From the NCBI GenBank assembly GCA_947307355.1, contig CAMZIV010000004.1:1-33435 (forward strand): a DNA stretch of 33,435 bases, in the 5' to 3' direction. Shown piece after piece: positions 1-8,813 of the stretch. A program made the translations under genes and the position numbers. The notes beneath the pieces were generated by a model. That model was not told the origin of the DNA and made no database searches. It saw only the letters and a list, made by a program, of their open reading frames with translations. Numbering within the stretch: position 1 is the stretch's first letter; each line of letters begins with the position of its first letter. Source of the stretch: an uncultured Candidatus Saccharibacteria bacterium (GTDB lineage: Bacteria; Patescibacteriota; Saccharimonadia; Saccharimonadales; Saccharimonadaceae).

Positions 1-177
1 TTGAACCCAGCAGTAGCACTCATGTTCCAAATCTTCCCAACTACTGGTGAAAACTTTGGTGAAATCATGCAAGGCGTTGGTGCAGCACTTGCAATCTACG
101 CACTCTTCCCAATGGTAGGTGGCGTAATCGGTATGTACATTTCCGACTTCGCAGCCAAACTCACTGGCGAAGAATAA
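1..177 (+). CDS. Aquaporin / MIP-family channel, C-terminal end (partial)
   Basis: An open frame enters from the left edge in frame 1 and ends at TAA 175-177, giving the last 58 residues. It begins LNPAVALM, which resembles the second NPA motif of major intrinsic proteins, and ends with a helix containing FPMVGGVIGMYISD, matching the last transmembrane helix of AqpZ-like channels in spacing and Pro/Gly pattern. Such channels pass water or small neutral solutes across the cytoplasmic membrane. The residue after NPA is Val, whereas the Arg of the selectivity filter normally stands there. This is the only plus-strand gene in the window and converges on metG. The family call rests on a short C-terminus, so it is moderate. 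Confidence 0.6.
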   Translation: MNPAVALMFQIFPTTGENFGEIMQGVGAALAIYALFPMVGGVIGMYISDFAAKLTGEE

Positions 178-196
178 TTAGTTCCTTAAAACAAAA

Positions 197-308
197 GAAA
201 CAAATAATACCATTTAGGGGTGTCCGGAGGCCACGGCCGAGGATTAAGGGCGCGAGCCCCGTAACGACGGGCGCGAGCGACCCGTCCCCTAAATGGTATT
301 TTTGTTTC
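197..308 (+). repeat. Structured inverted-repeat element, copy 1 (terminator-like)
   Basis: Arms at 197-220 and 286-308 pair almost perfectly (one base inserted) and enclose a GC-rich core of about 65 nt. The core reads GTCCGGAG, a small hairpin (GCC/GGC), CGAGGATTAAG, then a hairpin CCCGT-AACG-ACGGG. After the right arm comes a T-rich run, so read on the plus strand it could end aquaporin transcripts; as an inverted repeat it may also serve metG, whose stop codon overlaps its right edge. A second copy with the same core but different arms lies at 10093-10201 on the minus strand. I do not recognise a named RNA family. Confidence 0.75.
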
Positions 309-1723
309 TACCTATTTTTAGGGAATAATGGTTCGGCCGGAGGATTTACTTGCCCATCGAAAATGTTCAAAATCTTTTCCGCCGTCTGCGGGATGAATGG
401 CGAAAGCAACGTTGCAACATAAACAAGTTCATTTGCGAGTGAGTTCAAGCACTCATTTAGCTTTTCAGTCTCACCAGCCTTTGCTAACATCCATGGTTTT
501 TCTTCATCAATTCTGCGATTAATATTTTGGACTTTTTCCCATACCAAATCAAATGCTTTATTAAATTCAAAATTTTCCATTAGCTCACAGTATTGTTTTT
601 CAATCTCAATGTTATGTTTTTCAAACTTAACATTGTTTTTTGAAATCATAGTCGCAAGTCTTTGCACTAAGTTACCAAGGTCATTTGCCAGCTCATTATT
701 ATAAGCATTCTCATATTTTTCCCACGTAAAGTCGGAATCATCAAAAGTATCAATGTGACGAAGGAAGTAGTAACGAAAAGCATCCACGCCATGACGATCA
801 AGCACGTCTACCGGATTTATTACGTTACCAATCGATTTACTCATCTTCTGTCCGTCGGCAAGAACCATACCGTGAGACACGAGCGCTTTAGGCATCGGCA
901 AGCCAAGACCAAGCAACATTGCTGGCCAAATAATGGAATGGAATCTTAAAATATCTTTCCCGACAAATTCTGCCGTAGCTGGCCACCACTCATTGATCTC
1001 ATTTTCTGGATAACCAAGTACGGTGATATAATTCGAAAGCGCGTCCATCCAAACATACATCACATGTTCGTCGTCGCCCGGCACTGGCACGCCCCACGAC
1101 AATTCTTTTTTCGGACGGGAAATCGAAACATCTGGCGAATCTTCTAGAAGTGCTAACATTTCCTTTTTTCTAAATTCTGGCAAAATCAAAAGTTTGTCGC
1201 TTTCGATTAGCTCGCGAATTTGATCCTTAAAATCGGAAATGCGAAGATAATAATTCTCTTCCTCAAATTTCTCATAAGGCTTGTTATGATCCGGACAAAC
1301 GCCATGCGTTTCTTCGTATTCTTTATCAGTCACATATCTTTCACAGCCAGTACAATACCAGCCCGCATAAGTGGCCTTATAAATATGGTCGGAAAGTTTT
1401 TTCCAAACTTCTTGCACGCGACGCTCATGATCCGCATCAGTCGTACGCACAAAATCCGTATATTCTACGCCAAGTTTAGCAATAAAATCTTTAAATAAAG
1501 CGACGTTTTTATCAACATATTCTTTTACTGGCACGCCAGCTTCATTAGCTTTTTGCTGAATTTTATTACCATGCTCATCCGTACCAGCAGACATGCGCAC
1601 TTCATTACCAATCAAACGATGATATCTAGCGAAAACATCCGCAAGACAATAATCCATTGCATGACCGATATGCGGAGTCCCGTTCATGTATGGAATTGCA
1701 GTAGTAATATATATTTTTGCCAT
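308..1723 (-). CDS. metG: Methionine--tRNA ligase
   Basis: This cytoplasmic class I synthetase charges tRNA-Met with methionine. The HIGH motif is HIGH at residues 18-21, and the KMSKS motif appears intact as GQKMSKSIGN near residue 295. The connective-peptide insertion has a CTGC pair followed by CPDH, suggesting a single zinc knob. The protein is 471 residues, so it has the catalytic core and anticodon-binding helical domain but lacks the C-terminal EMAP/OB extension of longer forms. The ATG start lies 6 bases after a -10 box, so the message is probably leaderless and this start is well supported. Its stop codon overlaps the structured element at 197-308. Confidence 0.95.
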   Translation of the reverse strand: MAKIYITTAIPYMNGTPHIGHAMDYCLADVFARYHRLIGNEVRMSAGTDEHGNKIQQKANEAGVPVKEYVDKNVALFKDFIAKLGVEYTDFVRTTDADHERRVQEVWKKLSDHIYKATYAGWYCTGCERYVTDKEYEETHGVCPDHNKPYEKFEEENYYLRISDFKDQIRELIESDKLLILPEFRKKEMLALLEDSPDVSISRPKKELSWGVPVPGDDEHVMYVWMDALSNYITVLGYPENEINEWWPATAEFVGKDILRFHSIIWPAMLLGLGLPMPKALVSHGMVLADGQKMSKSIGNVINPVDVLDRHGVDAFRYYFLRHIDTFDDSDFTWEKYENAYNNELANDLGNLVQRLATMISKNNVKFEKHNIEIEKQYCELMENFEFNKAFDLVWEKVQNINRRIDEEKPWMLAKAGETEKLNECLNSLANELVYVATLLSPFIPQTAEKILNIFDGQVNPPAEPLFPKNR

Positions 1724-1729
1724 AAAAAT

Positions 1730-1758
1730 ATTTTACAATACTTTTACCTAAAAAGCAA
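1730..1758 (-). promoter_or_regulatory. metG promoter (leaderless)
   Basis: On the minus strand TTGCTT (1753-1758) is followed after 17 bases by TAAAAT (1730-1735). Six bases separate the -10 box from the metG ATG, so transcription is predicted to begin at or next to the A of the start codon. No Shine-Dalgarno sequence fits in that space. Confidence 0.6.
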
Positions 1759-1770
1759 TTTAAGAGATTA

Positions 1771-2364
1771 TTACAACATTGAAACCAAAACGATTGCAAG
1801 GGCTGCCACTACGAGCACGCCAACTACTGCGAGTAAAATCAAAGTGGATTTGCTAACTGGTTTTTTGGCGGCAGGGGCTGGAGCTGGAGCGGTAGTGTTT
1901 ACCATTGGAGCGTCCTGAGTAGCAGGATCGGTGAAGGCAACACTAGGAATATTTGGTTGAGTAGCGGCATCGGCAGGCATCGAAACAGCACTACCAATCG
2001 AGCCAGGTACTGGTGCGGCTGGAGTAATTGGAGCTTTGAGTTCTTCTTCTACTGGATCTGGTGCCTTTGGAGCTTCTGGCATCGTAATTGGAGAAGTATC
2101 AAGGATTGGACTAGAAGCGATTGGGTTTGGCGCACCCGGAGTGATTACCGGAGCCACAGGAGCTACAGGTTCTGGAACTACTGGAGCAACTGGCTCAACC
2201 GGAGCAACAGGAGCTACAGGCTCAACCGGAGCAACAGGAGCTACAGGCTCAACCGGCGCGACCGGAGCAATAGGTTCAATTGGGGCAACAGGTTCTACCG
2301 GTGGCACTGGTGGTACTGGTGGTACAGGGTTTGTAGTTGGCATTGGATTATTTGTTGGCTCCAT
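1771..2364 (-). CDS. Pro/Val/Glu-rich repeat protein with C-terminal membrane anchor
   Basis: The 197-residue product has a long low-complexity N-terminal part built on PV/PVEPVAP repeats, including about three tandem VAPVAPVEP units, then a variable linker and one hydrophobic helix (roughly [19 protein letters not shown]) ending five residues before the C-terminus. This is the layout of a tail-anchored protein with an extended stalk; which side of the membrane the stalk faces cannot be read here. I chose the ATG at 2364 because AAGGA stands just upstream; a TTG start eight codons earlier is possible but less likely. It has its own strong promoter at 2403-2431 and lies downstream of a DUF2207 gene. 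No function is recognised. Confidence 0.75.
   Translation of the reverse strand: MEPTNNPMPTTNPVPPVPPVPPVEPVAPIEPIAPVAPVEPVAPVAPVEPVAPVAPVEPVAPVVPEPVAPVAPVITPGAPNPIASSPILDTSPITMPEAPKAPDPVEEELKAPITPAAPVPGSIGSAVSMPADAATQPNIPSVAFTDPATQDAPMVNTTAPAPAPAAKKPVSKSTLILLAVVGVLVVAALAIVLVSML
2192..2272 (-). repeat. 27-bp tandem repeat inside the Pro-rich gene
   Basis: Two identical 27-bp units (2192-2218 and 2219-2245) and a third, diverged unit (2246-2272) encode the nine-residue repeat VAPVAPVEP. More degenerate versions continue on both sides. The nucleotide identity suggests recent slippage, so copy number may differ between strains. Confidence 0.85.
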
Positions 2365-2402
2365 TTTTATTCCTTCATTAAAAATCAATGTTATTTGTCG
2401 TT

Positions 2403-2431
2403 ATTATAATACTAATGCTTATTTTTGTCTA
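2403..2431 (-). promoter_or_regulatory. Promoter of the Pro-rich gene
   Basis: TAGACA (2426-2431) and TATAAT (2403-2408) are 17 bases apart on the minus strand. The spacer shares an unbroken 15-base stretch, including the last bases of the -35 box, with the promoter at 7152-7180. The predicted leader is about 30 bases and carries the AAGGA ribosome-binding site. Confidence 0.65.
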
Positions 2432-2438
2432 GTTTGTG

Positions 2439-4316
<1,878 letters not shown>

Positions 4317-5212
4317 TGATAGACTCCTGTAATTTTACACCTTCTTCTTCTGTTAATTTTAAATCAAGACGGCGAATAATTCCAGACCTACCCACCACGG
4401 CTGGGAAACCATAATAAACATCATTATAGTCATCGTAAGTTGAAACTGACATAATTCGCATTTCATCATTCAAAATACAATTTAGAATCGACGCCACGCA
4501 GGTTGCGATACCGTAATAAGTTGCGCCTTTTTTCTCAATAATGTCGTAGGCTTCGTTTTTTACAAAATCAGAAATACCATCCAGCGTATCGCGCGGAAGT
4601 AAATCAATGATATCCTGTCCACCAGCATCAGCGCGAGACCACAAAGTCAACTCCGTATCTCCGTGTTCACCTACTTGGTAGGCATGCACAGATTTCGGGC
4701 TGATATTTAGATATCCAGCTAGTCTCGTGCGAAGTCTGGCCGAATCCAAAACTGTACCCGAACCAATCACTTTTTCAGCTGGCAAGCCTGAAAACTTTTT
4801 CACGAAATATGTAAGCACATCCATCGGGTTAGTTACCACCAGGAAAATCCCATCAAAGCCACTGGCCATAATTTGCTCAACCATACCCTTCAAAATATTC
4901 GCGTTTTTCTTCAAAAGATCCATGCGCGATTCGCCCGGCTTTTGCGGTGCGCCCGCGGTAATCACCACCACATCACAATCCTTCGCATCTTTATAAGTGC
5001 CGTTAGAAATTTTTACATAGCTCGGCGCTACCGACAAAGCATCACGAAGGTCCATCGCCTCACCTTCAGCGTCTTTAGCGATGATATCAGTTAAAACAAT
5101 TTCATTCACGGCGGTACGTTGGTTCATGAGCGCAAAAGCAATGCTCGCACCAACATTTCCCGTCCCCACAATCATGACTTTATTATTATCCATGCCACCC
5201 TTTCTTTACAAT

Positions 5213-5221
5213 ATTATACCA
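5213..5221 (-). promoter_or_regulatory. Extended -10 promoter of ldh
   Basis: TGG directly precedes TATAAT (5213-5218) on the minus strand. No good -35 box is present at 16-18 bases. The leader would be about 13 bases. The site lies in the short gap after the exonuclease gene, whose stop is at 5227. Confidence 0.5.
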
Positions 5222-5226
5222 TAAGC

Positions 5227-6570
5227 TTAATAATCTGTGTTGATTAAAGACTCAAAATAGAGTTTTAATTCCTCAGCAATAAACTCATCTTTTTCGTAAA
5301 CATTTTGCAGTTCAGCAAGAAACTTTGGCGTTTGGCGTTTAATTCTCTCGGTGCGGTATTTTTCATATTCCGCCGCTTCAGTTTCCGAAAGTGCCCGCGG
5401 GAAATTACGACCTTTGTAATGTAATAATAATTCTGGCAACCTCGGATCATGAAAATCCGGATTAAAATCTGCCAAACTATTCTCATCTGCATTTCTCACG
5501 GCGTTTACTTTCGCACGGTCCGGATCATCAAGAAATCCTTCATAGATCGCCGCTTCCGGCTCTACGGCCGGCGGAAAATCTGGCATTTTTTCTCTTTCCT
5601 CACGCATCCTTTCGGCAAAATCCGGGGATTTAAGCAACTTCTCCAAGTTTTTATCAACAGTTTCTTTATCTAGTTTAATCTTTTCCCAGCCATCATTTTT
5701 ATCAAGCACCGAAAGCGGCGCCACCGCCGGACATTTATTCAGTCCTATTTCTTTCACTACCGGATAGACCGATTCGCGCTTTAGTACTTCATCTAAATCA
5801 TAACGAAGGTCATATACTAGCACATTCCCATTTCTTCCCGCCGTGAGCGGAAAAGCCACGGTAGTTTTATTAAATTCCGAAGGATATCTGCCACATGCAT
5901 ACACAAACGGTTTTTTATTCTCCAAATTCACGTATTTTTTCACATCATTTTTGTTGCGAATACTAAACAAAAACTTAAACAAATCCGGTTGTTTATCTCG
6001 GATTAATCCCGCCACCGCGATTGTAGCATACACATCAGACAAAGCATCGTGCGCATGCTCATGAGAGAGCCCATTCATTTTAGTCAGAAGTTCGAGTCGG
6101 TTAGTTGGTTTACCGTCTTCTGTAAATGGCCAATTAATACCCTCCGGCCTAAGCGCCCGAGTTAGTCTCACCACATCGAGCATATCCCAGCGACTGCGTC
6201 CATCCTTCCATTCGTATTCATATGGATCATAAAAATTTCGCCAAAACACCGCGCGCATAAACTCATCATCAAACCGCACCGTGTTGTAACCAACCACCAC
6301 TGTATCCGGCGTAAAAATCTCTTCTGTCACATATTTCGCAAACTCGGCTTCAGAAATTCCGTCTGCGAGCGTTTGCTGCGGCGTGATTTTGGTAACCATG
6401 ATGGCCCCCGGACTCGGCAAAGCGTCATCCGTCATTTTCACCAAAATATTCACCGGCTCGCCAATCGGATTCAATTCCATATCCGTCCTCTGCCCAGCAA
6501 ATTGCATAATTCTATCAGAACGCGGGTTCAGCCCACTTGTCTCAAGGTCATAAAAGAAAAACGATTTCAT
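5227..6570 (-). CDS. sbcB: Exodeoxyribonuclease I
   Basis: This enzyme degrades single-stranded DNA 3' to 5' and acts in recombination and mismatch repair. The N-terminal DEDDh nuclease domain shows FYDLETSG (Asp and Glu), VGYNTVRFDDEF, and HAHDALSDVYAT with the catalytic His-Asp. The blocks RNFYDPY and ALRPEGINWP are hallmarks of SbcB rather than of DnaQ-type exonucleases. With the start chosen here the protein is 447 residues, near the 475 of E. coli ExoI. I chose ATG 6570 because a TATAAT box ends six bases upstream; a TTG start six codons earlier would include that promoter. It is a single-gene unit behind a terminator. Confidence 0.93.
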   Translation of the reverse strand: MKSFFFYDLETSGLNPRSDRIMQFAGQRTDMELNPIGEPVNILVKMTDDALPSPGAIMVTKITPQQTLADGISEAEFAKYVTEEIFTPDTVVVGYNTVRFDDEFMRAVFWRNFYDPYEYEWKDGRSRWDMLDVVRLTRALRPEGINWPFTEDGKPTNRLELLTKMNGLSHEHAHDALSDVYATIAVAGLIRDKQPDLFKFLFSIRNKNDVKKYVNLENKKPFVYACGRYPSEFNKTTVAFPLTAGRNGNVLVYDLRYDLDEVLKRESVYPVVKEIGLNKCPAVAPLSVLDKNDGWEKIKLDKETVDKNLEKLLKSPDFAERMREEREKMPDFPPAVEPEAAIYEGFLDDPDRAKVNAVRNADENSLADFNPDFHDPRLPELLLHYKGRNFPRALSETEAAEYEKYRTERIKRQTPKFLAELQNVYEKDEFIAEELKLYFESLINTDY

Positions 6571-6576
6571 ATATAT

Positions 6577-6605
6577 ATTATATAACAAAAAAATCCCCAG
6601 GTCAT
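6577..6605 (-). promoter_or_regulatory. sbcB promoter (leaderless, inside upstream terminator)
   Basis: TATAAT (6577-6582) ends six bases before the sbcB ATG, predicting a leaderless message. The position for a -35 box (ATGACC at 6600-6605) matches poorly and falls inside the terminator hairpin at 6595-6615, so the promoter may depend mainly on its -10 region. Confidence 0.5.
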
Positions 6606-6615
6606 AGACCTGGGG
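6587..6615 (-). terminator. Intrinsic terminator after the 153-residue membrane gene
   Basis: A nine-base-pair stem CCCCAGGTC/GACCTGGGG with a three-base loop is followed on the minus strand by A and seven Ts. It sits seven bases past the stop codon at 6622-6624. Confidence 0.92.
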
Positions 6616-6621
6616 TAGAGA

Positions 6622-7083
6622 TTATTTGCACCACTCGTTAAGCAAATTAATACTTGCCGCGGTGTCTCTATGAGACTCCTCTATGAATGCCTTTCTCTTT
6701 CTTATTTTTTTGTTCTCTTCTCTCATCTTTTTAAAGAGAAAAGCTCTAGCCGAATAACGGCTTGATATTATAAGAACACCCATATCAGCAACAAAGAAAC
6801 AACCGAATGTTATTGAATAATACAGAATCGTAAAGAAAGCCGTAAAATACCAAGGACCTTCTGCTACCCATGAATTACTATTGAAATGGATTATTAATGC
6901 TGAGCCAACAGCATAAAATAAAGTCATAACATGGATTACCAGAGATAAAACCTTGAACGGATATCTTATTTTCCAACTTCCGTCTTTCTTTTTTAACGAA
7001 GGTAAGAAAATTCCTGCGAAAACTGTTAAGATAATTAAGATAGAACCGAATAAAAACTGATACCAAAAAGTATTTTCACCCAT
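6622..7083 (-). CDS. Small membrane protein A (three helices, basic coiled tail)
   Basis: The 153-residue product is not recognised. It has three hydrophobic segments (about residues 7-27, 44-66 and 77-106) and a basic C-terminal helix rich in Lys, Arg and Glu that ends NLLNEWCK. The same length and layout recur in the gene at 8814-9275, and both genes have near-identical promoters, although sequence identity is low. AGGAG lies eight bases before the ATG and supports the start. The leader is about 60 bases and contains a small hairpin. It lies downstream of the FISUMP gene and ends in a strong terminator. An accessory subunit of an envelope complex is one possibility, without direct support. 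Confidence 0.75.
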   Translation of the reverse strand: MGENTFWYQFLFGSILIILTVFAGIFLPSLKKKDGSWKIRYPFKVLSLVIHVMTLFYAVGSALIIHFNSNSWVAEGPWYFTAFFTILYYSITFGCFFVADMGVLIISSRYSARAFLFKKMREENKKIRKRKAFIEESHRDTAASINLLNEWCK

Positions 7084-7111
7084 AGTGATCTCCTCTCTAT
7101 AAATGTACTTA

Positions 7112-7126
7112 GGGTCTGAGAGACCC
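7112..7126 (-). promoter_or_regulatory. Short hairpin in the leader of membrane gene A
   Basis: GGGTCT and AGACCC form a six-base-pair stem with a three-base loop, upstream of the ribosome-binding site. No T run follows, so it is not an intrinsic terminator. It may affect message stability or translation. Confidence 0.35.
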
Positions 7127-7151
7127 CGCCACCTCCAAAACCTATACCCTA

Positions 7152-7180
7152 ATTATACCACACATGCTTATTTTTGTCAA
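7152..7180 (-). promoter_or_regulatory. Consensus promoter with extended -10 (membrane gene A)
   Basis: A perfect TTGACA (7175-7180), a 17-base spacer and a perfect TATAAT (7152-7157) preceded by TGG lie on the minus strand. The 29-base block differs at only two positions from the promoter at 9306-9334. It starts in the gap behind the FISUMP stop codon, so gene A is probably expressed independently and strongly. Confidence 0.88.
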
Positions 7181-7193
7181 GACGCTTATGCTT

Positions 7194-8765
7194 TTATCTG
7201 GCTACACAGCGGAGAGATCTACCTCTCCAACCATCTTGGGAGTTGTTGAATTTGAGGGTATCAGACTTAAAGTCTAAATTAAACTCTTTTGCGCTAGTAT
7301 CTATGGTACTAGTATAATAACCCCCAGATTCACCAGCGTATTGAAGCGAATTATTTCTCATTACCCCTGCACGGTTAAAGTAAAGTGGTGCCGAGAAGAA
7401 TCCAAGATCCAATTTGCTGCTATCTGTTGAAGGATAATAGCTACTAAGGATAGCAAAGTCACTCTTGGTAGCATCAGATGCATACACCGGCATTCTCCAC
7501 CCCTTAGGACAAATTGAATTCTTTGGATTATTAGCCGTATTGCTGGCTGTACTTGAAGAAAATTCAGATAGAGTATTAGTTGCCACCATCGCAATCCAGT
7601 TATAATAGTTCCCCATATGATAGTGCATTTGCAACGGTGTAGGGTCATTGGTTTGATAATATTTACCTCTATCGTAACCTGTTAGATAGTTACACCATGG
7701 GCTAGCGCCAGTACATTCACTCTTAACGAAATAAACATCTGTTTGGAACCAATTACCTACATCTACAGATTTAATAAAGTTTTGATCGTTGCTCCAGGTA
7801 ACACCACCACTAGCATTAGGGGTAAGAGTGTCCCTCGGTGGAGTCCAAGTAATTACCCCATCAGCCTCAGAATAACCATCGGCAGCGGTATATTTATTGT
7901 TGTTATCTCTACCATTCCAGGTGTTTAGATCGGTGTTTTCAGATGTGAGCGCCGCCACATTAGTAGGGGTAGTCTCGAGGTCAAGATCGAGATTTTGGGT
8001 CATCCAACATTTGCCATCTTTTGCCTTGAGAATCCAATAAAGTTTGTTATCGCGAATATCTTGCACCTGTAGCTCGGACTCAGTGTCGGCTGCCGCACAA
8101 ATATCAGAATTCATATCCTGCATCACATAATACCCCTGGGCAGTTTTAGTTTTGCCATTGATCCTATACGCATAGGCGAGGTCAGGAATAATAATATTTG
8201 CGGTGATTTCAAAATTAAGAGTAGTAGAATACGCTCCGGTTGGAGTGTCATAATCCACCTTGCTACCGATGTTAATTGTGGTGGTATCAGGGGTGGCGCC
8301 GGTTGGTGCATCGGTCTCTTTAAGGATACTAGAGAGAGCGATTGGGTTAAAGCTATCAGTATTATCGATAGAAATACCCCAACGGTTATTATCGCTGGCG
8401 TTTGCGGCAAATTCGGCCGCCGTCCTGCCCCCAGTAACACTAGAGAGTGCCGGAATTGTAGGATAGTCATTTAATGTCGCATCAAGGGTATCGGAAGTAA
8501 GATCAACAGAGGTAGTAGAAAGTACGATTGTGTAACCACCGCGAGCGTTAGTAGCCGCTCTTACCAGTAGTGGAGTTTGCCCAAAAATACCATTATTTGA
8601 GGCCTGCAAATTCAATATCACATCACTTTGGACGTCAATCGCTACCGATTCAGCGAGGTTCAAATTCACCCCCATTTCATCAGCAAAAACCGGCGCGTTA
8701 AGAGAAAAAATGAGCATGAGAAAACCCGCTACGCTAAAAGAAATTTTCTTACACCCAAACCTCAT
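7194..8765 (-). CDS. Secreted surface protein with C-terminal FISUMP domain
   Basis: The 523-residue product starts with a signal peptide (about residues 1-28, ending near VFADE). An N-terminal Ser/Thr/Asp-rich, beta-type region to about residue 195 is not recognised. The C-terminal region (about 200-523) matches the Fibrobacter succinogenes major paralogous domain pattern, with CWMTQNLDLDL, ICPKGWRMP, GYYTSTI and a final GRSLRCVAR. Several cysteines (ICAAA, KCWM, ECTG, PWCN, ICPK, RCVA) could form disulphides outside the cell. No lipobox or cell-wall sorting signal is visible. The ATG lies six bases after a -10 box, so the message is probably leaderless. An adhesin or other surface-exposed role is a guess. 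Confidence 0.8.
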   Translation of the reverse strand: MRFGCKKISFSVAGFLMLIFSLNAPVFADEMGVNLNLAESVAIDVQSDVILNLQASNNGIFGQTPLLVRAATNARGGYTIVLSTTSVDLTSDTLDATLNDYPTIPALSSVTGGRTAAEFAANASDNNRWGISIDNTDSFNPIALSSILKETDAPTGATPDTTTINIGSKVDYDTPTGAYSTTLNFEITANIIIPDLAYAYRINGKTKTAQGYYVMQDMNSDICAAADTESELQVQDIRDNKLYWILKAKDGKCWMTQNLDLDLETTPTNVAALTSENTDLNTWNGRDNNNKYTAADGYSEADGVITWTPPRDTLTPNASGGVTWSNDQNFIKSVDVGNWFQTDVYFVKSECTGASPWCNYLTGYDRGKYYQTNDPTPLQMHYHMGNYYNWIAMVATNTLSEFSSSTASNTANNPKNSICPKGWRMPVYASDATKSDFAILSSYYPSTDSSKLDLGFFSAPLYFNRAGVMRNNSLQYAGESGGYYTSTIDTSAKEFNLDFKSDTLKFNNSQDGWRGRSLRCVAR

Positions 8766-8771
8766 ATGGTT

Positions 8772-8780
8772 ATTATAGCA
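8772..8780 (-). promoter_or_regulatory. Extended -10 promoter of the FISUMP gene (leaderless)
   Basis: TGC precedes TATAAT (8772-8777) on the minus strand, and six bases separate it from the ATG. The -35 position falls in the terminator hairpin at 8789-8807 and does not match the consensus. Confidence 0.6.
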
Positions 8781-8781
8781 T

Positions 8782-8807
8782 AAAAAATCCCCGGGTAAAT
8801 ACCCGGG
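8782..8807 (-). terminator. Intrinsic terminator after membrane gene B
   Basis: CCCGGGT and ACCCGGG form a seven-base-pair stem around a four-base loop. On the minus strand GGA and then six Ts follow. It lies just past the stop of the gene at 8814. Confidence 0.9.
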
Positions 8808-8813
8808 AGTTTC

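Noticed and set aside
221-285. The GC-rich core of the structured element considered as a tRNA or tmRNA piece.
   Set aside because: No anticodon arm, T-loop GTTC sequence or CCA end fits; the fold is a long outer stem with inner hairpins.
331-345. A sequence close to GGCCGAGGATTA inside the end of metG, resembling the core of the structured element.
   Set aside because: It is on coding sequence without the flanking hairpins or arms, so chance similarity is more likely than a third copy.
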